Shown: positions 35,315 through 44,576, numbered from the stretch's first letter. The stretch is DNA of 64,000 nt from Bacteroidota bacterium (GCA_016711825.1 JADJSG010000010.1:36001-100000); one strand, 5' to 3'. Translations and numbers: made by a program. Notes: generated from the letters alone by a model not told the origin.

Positions 35315-36634
35315 CTAAACTCCTGCAGATACTGCCTGACGTCCAGTGATTCTGCCTGTTTTCATTAAGCCATCATAATGACGCATTAATAATTGACTTT
35401 CTATTTGCTGTAAAGTATCTAAAACCACACCAACCATAATCAACATTGAAGTACCTCCGTAGAAACTTGCGAAACCCTGGGTGATATGTAACTGACCAGC
35501 TACACCTGGCATAATACCGATCAATGCAAGAAATATAGCTCCTGGTAAGGTAATTCTGTCCATGATAGCACCAATATAATCAGCAGTATCTTGACCTGGT
35601 TTAATACCTGGTATAAATCCATTATTACGTTTTAAATCATCGGCCATTTGGGTTGGATTGAAGATCAATGCAGTGTATAAATAGGTAAAGCCAATCACTA
35701 AAATAGCATAGATGATATTATAAATCATAGAACCAGGATTGCTTAAGCTTTTAGCTAAACCTTGAGCGGTTTCTGTGTTAGAGAAGCCTACAAGGGTAGA
35801 TGGGATAAACAACATTGCTTGCGCAAAAATGATAGGCATTACACCAGAACTATTTACTTTTATAGGAATAAAATCTCTATTGCCAGAAATGTCTTTTGCA
35901 CTTGAAGCGCCTACAATACGTCGCGCATAGTTAAGAGGAATACGACGTGTACCCTGAACTAATAAGATGATTGCCATGATGATTAAAACCATAACAGCTA
36001 TTTCAATTAAAAAAATCAACAATGAACTAGAGGCAAATTCCTGACCAATAGATGATGGAAGACGAGCAATGATACCCGCTGTGATAATCAAAGATGTACC
36101 ATTACCAATGCCTTTATCTGTAATTTTTTCGCCTAACCACATAACAAACAAGGTACCTGTAGTTAATATAACGATAGTGGTTAATGACCATGCAAAAGTA
36201 TTAAACATGATCGCATTCCCATTTTGGCTTCTTAAATAAGTAATATAACCAATTGCTTGAAAAAGGGTAACAGCTACAGTAACATAACGAGTAATTAAGG
36301 TGATTTTTTTACGACCACTATCTTCTTTTGACATTTTTTGAAGCTGTGGAATGGCAATTTGAGCTAATTGCATGGCTATACTTGCTGAGATATAAGGCAT
36401 AATGCCTAATGCAAAAATAGAGGCGTTATTAAAAGCGCCTCCAGCAAACATATTAAATAAACCTAACAAACCATTTTGACTGGTATTGGTAATTAAATCA
36501 TTGGGGTTAATACCAGGTAAAACAACATGGCACCCTACTCTATATACCAACAACAATGTAAGGGTGAAGATGATACGATTTCGCAATTCATCTATACTCC
36601 ATATATTTTTAAATGTATCAACTATTTTTTTCAT
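35315..36634 (-). CDS. secY: Preprotein translocase subunit SecY
   Basis: This is the central channel subunit of the Sec translocon, 439 residues, with ten predicted helices. Family marks are VYRVGCHVVLPGI at the start, GIMPYISASIAMQL, GIGNGTSLIITAGI, and NNGFIPGIKPGQDTADYI with the C-terminal region ending in a basic tail (LLMRHYDGLMKTGRITGRQ). It is the last gene of the operon and is followed by a terminator. A 128-nt gap separates it from rplO, larger than most gaps in this operon. Confidence 0.97.
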   Translation of the reverse strand: MKKIVDTFKNIWSIDELRNRIIFTLTLLLVYRVGCHVVLPGINPNDLITNTSQNGLLGLFNMFAGGAFNNASIFALGIMPYISASIAMQLAQIAIPQLQKMSKEDSGRKKITLITRYVTVAVTLFQAIGYITYLRSQNGNAIMFNTFAWSLTTIVILTTGTLFVMWLGEKITDKGIGNGTSLIITAGIIARLPSSIGQEFASSSLLIFLIEIAVMVLIIMAIILLVQGTRRIPLNYARRIVGASSAKDISGNRDFIPIKVNSSGVMPIIFAQAMLFIPSTLVGFSNTETAQGLAKSLSNPGSMIYNIIYAILVIGFTYLYTALIFNPTQMADDLKRNNGFIPGIKPGQDTADYIGAIMDRITLPGAIFLALIGIMPGVAGQLHITQGFASFYGGTSMLIMVGVVLDTLQQIESQLLMRHYDGLMKTGRITGRQAVSAGV

Positions 36635-36762
36635 TCGACTTCTTTGTTCTAATTTTGGGATGCAATTTAATGTTTTAAATTGCTTTTATCAAACTAAATG
36701 ATGTATTTATTTTGGTGCAAAAAGATTTCAATAAAACGTTTTTTTGCGCTAAATATAAAGTA

Positions 36763-37212
36763 TTAAACAATTTCAATGGTTCCGCCAGTTGCTTCGATTG
36801 CTTTTTTAGCAGTTTCACTCACACCATTAACCCTGAAAGTTAACTTGGTAGTTAATTCACCTTTACCTAAGATTTTTATCAAATCAGTTCTGTTGATAAT
36901 ACCTAATACATATAATGTTTCAGGTGAAATTTCAGTAATTTCATATCTTTTAGCTAAAGCATCAATTTGTTCGAGGTTTAATACTTTATAATCGATACGG
37001 TTGATGTTTTTGAAACCACGTTTAGGCAAACGTCTATGGATAGGCATTTGACCACCTTCACTACCTCTTCTGTAGTTGTGTCCGGCGCGAGATTGCGCAC
37101 CTTTATTACCTTTGGTAGATGTGCCCCCTTTACCAGATGAGTTACCACGTCCTAATCTTTTACCGTCTCTATGTGTAGCGCCAGTGGCTGGCTTTAATGT
37201 ATGTAAATTCAT
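36763..37212 (-). CDS. rplO: 50S ribosomal protein L15
   Basis: This 149-residue protein stabilises the large subunit. The Gly/Arg/Lys-rich N-terminus (KPATGATHRDGKRLGRGNSS, then HNYRRGSEGGQMPIHRRLPK) threads into 23S rRNA, followed by the globular C-terminal domain. It starts 2 nt after the rpmD stop. Confidence 0.97.
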   Translation of the reverse strand: MNLHTLKPATGATHRDGKRLGRGNSSGKGGTSTKGNKGAQSRAGHNYRRGSEGGQMPIHRRLPKRGFKNINRIDYKVLNLEQIDALAKRYEITEISPETLYVLGIINRTDLIKILGKGELTTKLTFRVNGVSETAKKAIEATGGTIEIV

Positions 37213-37214
37213 TA

Positions 37215-37394
37215 CTAATTATTTTCAGTTTTTACTAAATGTCCTACTTTTTTTATCATGCCTAATATTTGAGGAGTAGCTTCATGTTCAACCGTTTGGC
37301 TAATTTTATTTAGACCAAGGGCTCTTAGTGTTGCCTTTTGACGTTCTGGACGATCAATGGAACTTTTTACTTGTGTTACTTTTACTTTGCTCAT
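37215..37394 (-). CDS. rpmD: 50S ribosomal protein L30
   Basis: A 59-residue protein read on the minus strand from ATG 37392-37394 to TAG 37215-37217. It begins MSKVKVTQVKSSIDRPERQK and contains LRALGLNKISQTVEHEATPQ, the classic L30 pattern. It sits in the expected position between S5 and L15, and it binds 23S rRNA on the large subunit. Confidence 0.95.
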   Translation of the reverse strand: MSKVKVTQVKSSIDRPERQKATLRALGLNKISQTVEHEATPQILGMIKKVGHLVKTENN

Positions 37395-37451
37395 TGCTTA
37401 TAATTTTGAATATTGTCCGATTAAACGGATGAATTCATGTTTGAAATTTGA

Positions 37452-37970
37452 TTATCCGTTAAAAACTTTTTTCAATCCGATATTTCTATCTTTTGCTACT
37501 TGTATAGGTTCTCTCATTTGTGACAAAGCGCTGATTGTTGCTTTTACCACATTGTGAGGGTTTGCAGATCCTAATGATTTCGCTAAAACGTCTGTTACAC
37601 CAGCACTTTCAAGTACAGCACGCATGCTACCTCCAGCGATTACCCCAGTACCATGAGAGGCTGGTTTGATCATTACTTTTGCAGCACCTGATTTTGTGAA
37701 GATTTCGTGAGGAACTGTCCCGTGTAAAATGGGCACTTTGATAAGATTTTTCTTTGCATCGTCGATTCCTTTTTGAATAGCCATTTGTACTTCCTTAGCT
37801 TTTCCAAGACCTTGACCGATGATGCCATTTCCATTGCCGACAACTACTAAAGCTGAAAAGCTAAAAGTACGTCCGCCTTTGGTTGTTTTTACCACACGAT
37901 TGATAGATACTACTTTTTCAACTAATTCTATTTCGCCTGATTTTACTTTATTTGTTTCTGATTTAGACAT
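37452..37970 (-). CDS. rpsE: 30S ribosomal protein S5
   Basis: A 172-residue protein with the S5 double-stranded RNA-binding region (VEKVVSINRVVKTTKGGRTF, SFSALVVVGNGNGIIGQGLG) and the C-terminal part (VLAKSLGSANPHNVVKATIS). It is important for translational accuracy. There is a 44-nt gap from rplR. Confidence 0.97.
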   Translation of the reverse strand: MSKSETNKVKSGEIELVEKVVSINRVVKTTKGGRTFSFSALVVVGNGNGIIGQGLGKAKEVQMAIQKGIDDAKKNLIKVPILHGTVPHEIFTKSGAAKVMIKPASHGTGVIAGGSMRAVLESAGVTDVLAKSLGSANPHNVVKATISALSQMREPIQVAKDRNIGLKKVFNG

Positions 37971-38014
37971 TTTCTTTGTTTATATTTTTGTTGTACTTAT
38001 TAAAAGTATTATTT

Positions 38015-38365
38015 TTAAAATTGTAAGCCTCCTTCACGAGCGCCTTCAGCCAGTGCTTTGATTCTGCCATGGTATAAATTGCCACCTCTGTCAAACACAC
38101 AAGCTTCAATTCCTTTCGCTTTTGCTACTTCAGCAATTGCAATACCTACTGCTTTTGACTTTTCAGTTTTATTGCCTTCGTTTGCCAAATTTTTGTTTCT
38201 GCTATTGGCAGATGCGAGTGTAACACCTGTGGTATCGTCAATTAGCTGAGCATAAATTTCTTTATTGCTGCGAAATACTGCTAATCGAGGTCTTGTTGAA
38301 GTTCCGGAAATTTTCTTACGAATTCTCCATTTCAATTTTTGTTTTCTATTTACTTTTAAGTCCAT
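38015..38365 (-). CDS. rplR: 50S ribosomal protein L18
   Basis: A 116-residue 5S-rRNA-binding protein. The basic N-terminus (RKQKLKWRIRKKISGTSTRP) and the C-terminal FDRGGNLYHGRIKALAEGAR are characteristic. Its position between L6 and S5 is as expected. Confidence 0.97.
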   Translation of the reverse strand: MDLKVNRKQKLKWRIRKKISGTSTRPRLAVFRSNKEIYAQLIDDTTGVTLASANSRNKNLANEGNKTEKSKAVGIAIAEVAKAKGIEACVFDRGGNLYHGRIKALAEGAREGGLQF

Positions 38366-38424
38366 ATCGTTTATGTTTTATTGAAAATGACTGGTAACCA
38401 TTTTCTGTTATTGTGTTTTATTGA

Positions 38425-38979
38425 TTATTTACCTGCTGATTTACCTGCTTTACGTCTAATAAATTCACCTTCATATTTCACACCTTTTCCTTTGTATGGT
38501 TCTGGTTTGCGTAAACTTCTAATTTTAGCAGCAACCTGACCAATAAGTTGTTTATCAGATCCTTCTAAAGTAATGGTAGGATTCGCTCCTTTTTCAGTTA
38601 AAGTAGTCACTTTAAGTTCAGAAGGTATTTCAAATATAATATTGTGAGAATAACCTAAAGCTAAATCAAGAATATTGCCCTGATTGACTGCTTTATAACC
38701 AACGCCTACTAATTCAAGTTTTCTTGTGTAACCATCAGTTACACCTTTAACCATGTTAGCAACGATAGATCGGTACAAACCATGCATTGCTCTATGACGT
38801 AATTGTTCAGTAGGTCTTACTACTTGAATATTACCATCTGCTTGTTCGATTTTTATATCTTTATCAATAGCTTGTGTTAAAGATCCTTTAGGGCCTTTTA
38901 CAGTTACTTCGTTTGAAGCATTTACTGTAACAGTTACACCGGCGGGTATTGCTATTGGTTGTTTACCTATTCTTGACAT
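38425..38979 (-). CDS. rplF: 50S ribosomal protein L6
   Basis: A 184-residue protein near the factor-binding site of the large subunit. Duplicated L6 folds are visible, with MSRIGKQPIAIPAGVTV at the start and the signature near the end (RKPEPYKGKGVKYEGEFI). Normal length. Confidence 0.97.
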   Translation of the reverse strand: MSRIGKQPIAIPAGVTVTVNASNEVTVKGPKGSLTQAIDKDIKIEQADGNIQVVRPTEQLRHRAMHGLYRSIVANMVKGVTDGYTRKLELVGVGYKAVNQGNILDLALGYSHNIIFEIPSELKVTTLTEKGANPTITLEGSDKQLIGQVAAKIRSLRKPEPYKGKGVKYEGEFIRRKAGKSAGK

Positions 38980-39041
38980 TTTATTTATTTTTTATTACTT
39001 AAATATATTGAGTGACAATATTTATCGTTATTTTAATCGTA

Positions 39042-39440
39042 TTAATATATATGGCATAATACTTCACCACCCACATTGTTCATTTTCGCTTCTTTATCGG
39101 TCATGATACCTTTAGAGGTAGACATGATAGCGATACCTAAACCATTTTGTACTCTTTTGATTTCTGCTGGTTTGGCATATTGTCTTAATCCAGGGCGACT
39201 TACTCTTTCTAATCCACGAATGGCGGGTACTTTAGTACTTGCATCGTATTTTAATGCAATTTTGATTATACCTTGTTTGCTATCATCTTCAAATTTGTAT
39301 TTTAGGATATAGCCTTTATCGTACAATATTTCTGTCATTCTTTTTTTCAAATTAGATGCAGGAATTTCAACGATACGATGACCGGCCATTTGTGCATTTC
39401 TAATTCGGGTTAAGAAATCTGCTATAGGATCTGTTACCAT
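39042..39440 (-). CDS. rpsH: 30S ribosomal protein S8
   Basis: A 132-residue primary 16S-rRNA-binding protein; in other bacteria it represses its own spc operon. It starts with TDPIADFLTRIRNAQMAGH and ends with the S8 signature GLGIAIMSTSKGIMTDKEAK followed by GGEVLCHIY. Confidence 0.97.
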   Translation of the reverse strand: MVTDPIADFLTRIRNAQMAGHRIVEIPASNLKKRMTEILYDKGYILKYKFEDDSKQGIIKIALKYDASTKVPAIRGLERVSRPGLRQYAKPAEIKRVQNGLGIAIMSTSKGIMTDKEAKMNNVGGEVLCHIY

Positions 39441-39518
39441 GATGTATTGTGTTTCTTTTTAGTATTAATTTTTTGTATCTCCTTTTTAGTCAGTAGAGAA
39501 AAACTGAAGTAATCTATT

Positions 39519-39788
39519 TTACCAACTAGCTTTTTTAACGCCTGGAATCAAGCCATTCAATGCCATGTCACGAAACATGATACGTGAGATACCGAAGTGA
39601 CGCATATAACCTTTGCCTCTACCAGTTAATTGACATCTGTTGTGCAATCTTACAGGGGATGCATTTTTGGGCAATTTGTCTAAAGCTGCATAATCGCCTG
39701 CTTCTTTAAGCGCTTTACGTTTTTCAGCATACTGAGCTACCATTTTTTCACGTTTTCTTTGACGAGCTTTAATTGATTGTTTAGCCAT
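39519..39788 (-). CDS. rpsN: 30S ribosomal protein S14
   Basis: An 89-residue protein of the long, zinc-free type: there are no paired CxxC motifs. It contains NRCQLTGRGKGYMRHFGISR and ends VKKASW. It is placed between L5 and S8 as expected. Confidence 0.97.
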   Translation of the reverse strand: MAKQSIKARQRKREKMVAQYAEKRKALKEAGDYAALDKLPKNASPVRLHNRCQLTGRGKGYMRHFGISRIMFRDMALNGLIPGVKKASW

Positions 39789-39796
39789 GTTGTATA

Positions 39797-40372
39797 TTAA
39801 TTATTTTTTACATTTAAGTTTTTAAAAGGCATTCCTAATTCTTTAAGCAATTCGTATGCTTCTTCGTTTGTTTTTGCTGTGGTCACAAAAGTGATGTCCA
39901 TGCCACTGATTCGTGGTAATTTATCGATATCAATTTCAGGAAAGATTATTTGTTCTGTGATTCCTACTGTGTAATTGCCACGACCATCAAATGCTTTATC
40001 ATTGATTCCTTTGAAGTCTCTTACACGAGGTAATGACACTGCCACAAAGCGATCTAAAAATTCATACATTTTTTTGCTTCTTAAAGTTACTTTAGCTCCG
40101 ATAGGCATATTTTTTCTCAATTTAAAGTTTGAGATATCCTTTTTTGACATCGTAGCTATTGCTTTTTGCCCTGTGATGTTTGACATTTCGTCAACGGCAA
40201 TATCAATAAGTTTTTTATCGGCAACAGAACCTTTTACACCTTGGTTCAGGCAAATTTTTAATAATTTTGGACATTGCATAATTGTTTTATATCCAAATTT
40301 TTTCATTAATGCAGGCACTACTTCTTCAGTATATTTAGTTTGCATTCTTGGTATGTAAGTGATTGTACTCAT
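39797..40372 (-). CDS. rplE: 50S ribosomal protein L5
   Basis: A 191-residue protein of the central protuberance that contacts 5S rRNA and P-site tRNA. Family marks are CLNQGVKGSVADKKLIDIAV, LPRVRDFKGINDKAFDGRGN and TTAKTNEEAYELLKELGMPF. Its ATG overlaps the rplX stop by one base (TAATG). Confidence 0.97.
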   Translation of the reverse strand: MSTITYIPRMQTKYTEEVVPALMKKFGYKTIMQCPKLLKICLNQGVKGSVADKKLIDIAVDEMSNITGQKAIATMSKKDISNFKLRKNMPIGAKVTLRSKKMYEFLDRFVAVSLPRVRDFKGINDKAFDGRGNYTVGITEQIIFPEIDIDKLPRISGMDITFVTTAKTNEEAYELLKELGMPFKNLNVKNN

Positions 40373-40716
40373 TATTTGATTACCTCCCCTGATTTTTTTG
40401 AAATTCTAATAGCTTTTCCATCTTTGCGCTCACGTTTAATTTTCGTAGCAGCGCCCGCTTTAGCATCCCAAAGCATTACATTTGATAAGGCTATAGGTGC
40501 TTCTTGTTTTACAATACTCCCTTGAGGACTTTGTGCATTAGGTTTAAGGTGTCTTGTTTTAATATTGACTCCTTCTACCAATACGCGTGGTTTATTTTCG
40601 TCTGGCATTACAGAAATCACCGTTTTGGGTGTTTTTCTGTCTTTGTCAGCGCCTGAAATAACAACTACTTGGTCGCCTTTTTTAATTGAATATTTTGGTT
40701 TAAATCTGCTTTTCAC
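40372..40716 (-). CDS. rplX: 50S ribosomal protein L24
   Basis: A 114-residue assembly-initiating protein. The KOW motif (IKKGDQVVVISGADKDRK) and GVNIKTRHLKP identify it. A 1-nt overlap with rplE suggests coupled translation. Confidence 0.96.
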   Translation of the reverse strand: MKSRFKPKYSIKKGDQVVVISGADKDRKTPKTVISVMPDENKPRVLVEGVNIKTRHLKPNAQSPQGSIVKQEAPIALSNVMLWDAKAGAATKIKRERKDGKAIRISKKSGEVIK

Positions 40717-40739
40717 GTCTTTTATTTTTAAATTTTTTA

Positions 40740-41108
40740 TTAAAGCACTTCTGGTGCCAATGATATAATTTTCATGTAACCTTTATCACGTAATTCACGA
40801 GCTACTGGCCCAAAGATACGAGTTCCTCTTGGATCATCTGCCTGATTAAGGATTACTACAGCGTTATCGTCGAATCGAATATAAGAACCATCTTTACGAC
40901 GCAATTTATTTTTTGTTCTCACGATTACAGCTTTAGCTACAGTCCCTTTCTTGATACCACCACCTGGCATAGCATCTTTTACAGTGACTACAATTTTATC
41001 GCCGATATGTGCATAATCCTGGCCTGAGTTACCAAGTACTCTAATACATAGTACTTCTTTGGCTCCGCTGTTGTCTGCTACTGATAATCTACTTTCTTGT
41101 TGTATCAT
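40740..41108 (-). CDS. rplN: 50S ribosomal protein L14
   Basis: A 122-residue protein starting MIQQESRLSVADNSGAKEV, with GDKIVVTVKDAMPGGGIKKG and the end RDKGYMKIISLAPEVL, all typical L14. A 103-nt gap, one of the longest in the operon, separates it from rpsQ. Confidence 0.97.
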   Translation of the reverse strand: MIQQESRLSVADNSGAKEVLCIRVLGNSGQDYAHIGDKIVVTVKDAMPGGGIKKGTVAKAVIVRTKNKLRRKDGSYIRFDDNAVVILNQADDPRGTRIFGPVARELRDKGYMKIISLAPEVL

Positions 41109-41211
41109 TTTTATTTTATTTGAATTTGTCGTAATCTGTTGATTGATTCAATATGATTATTACAATTTTTATATGAGTTAATGGTTTTTGACTTCATCAA
41201 ATGAGTTAAAA

Positions 41212-41481
41212 TTATTTTACTTTTTCAACGACTTCTAATAATCTCCAGCATTTGTTTTTGCTTAGGGGTCTTGTTTCCATGATTTTAACGATATCTCCGA
41301 TAGAGCATTCATTTTTTTCATCATGAGCCATAAACTTCGTAGTTTTCTTAAGGAACTTTCCATAAATCGGATGTTTTACTTTTCTTTCTACAGAAATGGT
41401 AATTGTTTTATCCATTTTATTGCTGGTTACCAACCCGATACGAGTTTTACGACGACCTCTAATATTTGTTACTTCTGACAT
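41212..41481 (-). CDS. rpsQ: 30S ribosomal protein S17
   Basis: An 89-residue 16S-rRNA-binding OB-fold protein. It contains GLVTSNKMDKTITISVERKV and GDIVKIMETRPLSKNKCWRL, the S17 signature. It is placed between L29 and L14. Confidence 0.97.
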   Translation of the reverse strand: MSEVTNIRGRRKTRIGLVTSNKMDKTITISVERKVKHPIYGKFLKKTTKFMAHDEKNECSIGDIVKIMETRPLSKNKCWRLLEVVEKVK

Positions 41482-41502
41482 TGTTTATTTTTTTTTAGTA
41501 TA

Positions 41503-41727
41503 TTAAAATCCTAATTGCTTTCTTTTTAATTCCGTTTGTAATTGAGCAATTTCTCTTCTAGTGCTTCTGATAGACATTGGATTTTCTATTGGAGTGATTG
41601 CGTGGCTGAAGGCCATTCTTTTTAAGCGCAAATCTATTTCCTCAATTTTTCCTTTTATATCTTGTTCACTCATTGAGCGAATTTCTTGTATTTTAGTTGA
41701 TTTATTATTATTCTTAGCCATGTTCAA
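41503..41727 (-). CDS. rpmC: 50S ribosomal protein L29
   Basis: A 74-residue protein (72 if the ATG at 41721 is used) near the peptide exit tunnel. It has the usual helical pattern: EIRSMSEQDIKGKIEEIDLR, then NPMSIRSTRREIAQLQTELK. It sits between L16 and S17. Confidence 0.95.
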   Translation of the reverse strand: MNMAKNNNKSTKIQEIRSMSEQDIKGKIEEIDLRLKRMAFSHAITPIENPMSIRSTRREIAQLQTELKRKQLGF

Positions 41728-41748
41728 ATGTTTTTAAAAATTCTTTTA

Positions 41749-42171
41749 TTATGCCTCTACAAAATCTCTACGAATTACTATTTTAGTAGCCACAGGTAAT
41801 TTTTGTGCTGCCAAAGATAATGCACCTTTTGCAACTTCAAGTGAAACACCTGAAATCTCGAACATAATTCTACCTGGGTGTACTACTGCTGCATAATATT
41901 CCAAGTTACCTTTACCTTTACCCATACGTACTTCAGCAGGTTTGTTGGTAATTGGTTTATCAGGAAATATGCGTATCCAAACATTACCTTCACGTTTCAT
42001 ATGACGGGTCATTGCCTGACGAGCAGCTTCAATTTGTCTATTTGTGATCCATTTTGGCTCAAGTGATTTAAGTCCAAAGGTACCAAAGGCCAATGTAGCT
42101 CCGCGTTTTGCGTCACCTTTAATTCTACCTTTCTGTGCTTTTCTGTGTTTCGTTCTTTTTGGTTGTAACAT
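41749..42171 (-). CDS. rplP: 50S ribosomal protein L16
   Basis: A 140-residue protein near the A-site. It starts MLQPKRTKHRKAQKGRIKG and contains VWIRIFPDKPITNKPAEVRM and GKGNLEYYAAVVHPGRIMFE, the L16 signature. A 42-nt gap follows rpsC. Confidence 0.97.
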   Translation of the reverse strand: MLQPKRTKHRKAQKGRIKGDAKRGATLAFGTFGLKSLEPKWITNRQIEAARQAMTRHMKREGNVWIRIFPDKPITNKPAEVRMGKGKGNLEYYAAVVHPGRIMFEISGVSLEVAKGALSLAAQKLPVATKIVIRRDFVEA

Positions 42172-42213
42172 GTTCTATTTTCTTAAAAGAATTGTTCAAA
42201 ATTTTATTTATAC

Positions 42214-43008
42214 TTATTTTCCGCGTCTGTTGCCGCCGCCACCGCCGCCACTTCTTCTATCGCCACCGCCGCCGCTTCTTCTATCACCACCTGCTCCTCT
42301 GTCATCTCTGCCTGGCGTTCTTTCAAAGCCTGTGCGTTTGTCATTTCCAGCTACTATGTTAGGGTTTAAATCTCTTTTGGTCAACACTTCACCTTTGCAA
42401 ATCCATACTTTAATGCCTATTTTTCCATAAACGGTTAAAGCAAATACATTGGCATAATCAATATCCATACGGAAGGTATGCAAAGGGGTACGACCTTGTT
42501 TGAGTTCTTCTGAACGAGCAATTTCTGCACCTCCGATACGACCACCTACTTTTACTTTGATACCTTCAGCACCCATTCTCATGGTATTCTGAATAGCCAT
42601 CTTTACCGCTCTTTTATAATTCACACGACCTTCAATTTGCTTGGCAATAGATTCGGCAACAATTTGAGCATCTAATTCAGGTCGACGAATTTCAAGAATA
42701 TTGATTTGTACATCATCTTTACCGGTTAATTTTTTCAACTCCTCTTTAATACGATCAACTTCCTGACCACCTTTACCGATAATAATACCTGGACGAGATG
42801 TATGAATGGTAACAATCAATTTACCCAACATACGCTCAATAACAATTTTTGCGATACCGCCTTTATTGATACGGGCGTTGAGGTAATTACGAATTTTCAC
42901 ATCTTCTATAAGCTTGCCTGCATAGTCATGTTTATTACCATACCAGCTGCTGTCCCATCCGCGGACGATGCCTAATCTACTTGCTATTGGATTTGTTTTT
43001 TGACCCAT
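42214..43008 (-). CDS. rpsC: 30S ribosomal protein S3 with Gly/Arg-rich tail
   Basis: A 264-residue protein; E. coli S3 is about 233. The KH domain (HTSRPGIIIGKGGQEVDRIK) and the S3 C-terminal domain (GRIGGAEIARSEELKQGRTP) are normal. The last ~38 residues are an Arg/Gly/Asp-rich tail (RDDRGAGGDRRSGGGGDRR) encoded by a GC-rich repeat. It helps mRNA entry and unwinding at the small subunit. It starts 4 nt after the rplV stop. Confidence 0.97.
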   Translation of the reverse strand: MGQKTNPIASRLGIVRGWDSSWYGNKHDYAGKLIEDVKIRNYLNARINKGGIAKIVIERMLGKLIVTIHTSRPGIIIGKGGQEVDRIKEELKKLTGKDDVQINILEIRRPELDAQIVAESIAKQIEGRVNYKRAVKMAIQNTMRMGAEGIKVKVGGRIGGAEIARSEELKQGRTPLHTFRMDIDYANVFALTVYGKIGIKVWICKGEVLTKRDLNPNIVAGNDKRTGFERTPGRDDRGAGGDRRSGGGGDRRSGGGGGGNRRGK

Positions 43009-43012
43009 GGTT

Positions 43013-43405
43013 CTATTTTGTTATCAACGTATCGTTATTCTCAATATCGTTGCTTTTTTTATTAGTTATTACTTTAGTATCTACAATAAGGGTTACGTGA
43101 TTGCTTCTTTTTTTCTTTTGGTAAGCTCTACCTTGTGGGGCAGGCATCATACGTTTTAGGGTACGGGCACCATCCACAAACACGGTTTTAACGATCAAAT
43201 CAGATTCATCTACGCCTTCGTTTTTGTTTTTCCAGTTAGAGATTGCGCTTACGAGCAATTTTTCTAAAGGAATAGAAGAGTGTTGTGCATTGAACTTTAA
43301 AAAAGCCAGGGCTTTCTCTACATGCATACCTCTGATAACGTCCACGAGCAATCGCATTTTACGCGGTGATGTGGGGTAATTTCTTAATCTTGCTACTGCT
43401 TCCAT
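43013..43405 (-). CDS. rplV: 50S ribosomal protein L22
   Basis: A 130-residue protein that lines the exit tunnel. It has the signatures RNYPTSPRKMRLLVDVIRGM and KRMMPAPQGRAYQKKKRSNH, the latter being the tunnel beta-hairpin region. It ends with an Asn/Asp-rich extension. Confidence 0.97.
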   Translation of the reverse strand: MEAVARLRNYPTSPRKMRLLVDVIRGMHVEKALAFLKFNAQHSSIPLEKLLVSAISNWKNKNEGVDESDLIVKTVFVDGARTLKRMMPAPQGRAYQKKKRSNHVTLIVDTKVITNKKSNDIENNDTLITK

Positions 43406-43442
43406 TGTAAATTAACTATTTTCTTAATTGTTACTATTATTA

Positions 43443-43709
43443 TTATTTGCCTCCTGAATGTGATTTAAAATTTCGAGTTGGAGAAAACTCACCTAATTTA
43501 TGTCCAACCATAAACTCAGTAACATATACGGGTATAAATTTATTACCATTATGCACAGCAAACGTATGACCTACGAAATCTGGTGTGATCGTAGAGCGTC
43601 TGCTCCAGGTTTTAATTACTCCTTTTTTTGTTTTGCCTTCATTTACGTTTACCACTTTCTTTTCAAGTTTTACGTCTATATAAGGACCTTTCTTAATTGA
43701 ACGAGCCAT
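43443..43709 (-). CDS. rpsS: 30S ribosomal protein S19
   Basis: An 88-residue protein of the small-subunit head. It starts MARSIKKGPYIDVKLEKKV and contains VKTWSRRSTI-like IKTWSRRSTITPDFVGHTF and HKLGEFSPTRNFKSHSGGK, typical of S19. Confidence 0.97.
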   Translation of the reverse strand: MARSIKKGPYIDVKLEKKVVNVNEGKTKKGVIKTWSRRSTITPDFVGHTFAVHNGNKFIPVYVTEFMVGHKLGEFSPTRNFKSHSGGK

Positions 43710-43726
43710 TTATTTATAAATTTATT

Positions 43727-44563
43727 TTAGTTTTTTAATTTTTTACCGTTACTACGTACAATGATCAACTTGTCAGAACCTTTTTTCTTACGTGTTTTTT
43801 CACCTTTAGCGTACTTACCTGTTCTAGAACGTGGATGTCCACCAGAAGAGCGACCTTCACCACCACCCATCGGATGATCTACCGGATTCATTGCAACACC
43901 TCTATTACGTGGTTTGATTCCTTTCCATCTGTTACGACCTGCTTTACCCATTGATTCCAATGCATGATCAGAATTTGAAGCTGATCCTACGGTAGCGTAG
44001 CAATTGATCAATACTTTTCTTAATTCACCAGAAGGCATTTTAAGCACAGCATATTTTTCTTCTTTTGCATTTAATTGAGCAGAAGCGCCAGCACTACGGG
44101 CCATTTTTCCACCCTGACCAGGTTGTAATTCGATATTATGAATAATGGTACCAAGAGGCATATTTTTCATAGGTAATGCATTTCCTAAATCAGGTGTTGC
44201 ATTATCTCCACTCATTACATTCATACCAACTGTAAGGCCTTGAGGTGCGATGATATATCTTTTTTCACCATCTGCATAATGTAGCAAAGCGATGAAAGCC
44301 GTACGATTTGGATCGTATTCTATAGAATTTACAACAGCTGGAATGTCTTTCTTATTGCGTTTGAAATCAATAATACGATACATTTTCTTGTGACCGCCAC
44401 CGATGTAACGCATCGCACGACGACCTTGTGAATTTCTACCACCGGTTTTCTTAATAGGTGTTAGTAATGATTTTTCAGGTACGTCTGTAGTAATTTCTGC
44501 AAACGCATTCCCAATTCTCCATCGGGTGCCTGCTGTAACTGGTTTATATTTTCTTAATGCCAT
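43727..44563 (-). CDS. rplB: 50S ribosomal protein L2
   Basis: A 278-residue protein of the large subunit, essential for subunit association and peptidyl transfer. It contains GRRAMRYIGGGHKKMYRIID and the functional C-terminal loop RGVAMNPVDHPMGGGEGRSS with the conserved His. It starts 13 nt after rplW. Confidence 0.98.
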   Translation of the reverse strand: MALRKYKPVTAGTRWRIGNAFAEITTDVPEKSLLTPIKKTGGRNSQGRRAMRYIGGGHKKMYRIIDFKRNKKDIPAVVNSIEYDPNRTAFIALLHYADGEKRYIIAPQGLTVGMNVMSGDNATPDLGNALPMKNMPLGTIIHNIELQPGQGGKMARSAGASAQLNAKEEKYAVLKMPSGELRKVLINCYATVGSASNSDHALESMGKAGRNRWKGIKPRNRGVAMNPVDHPMGGGEGRSSGGHPRSRTGKYAKGEKTRKKKGSDKLIIVRSNGKKLKN

Positions 44564-44576
44564 TTTCTTTTATTAA

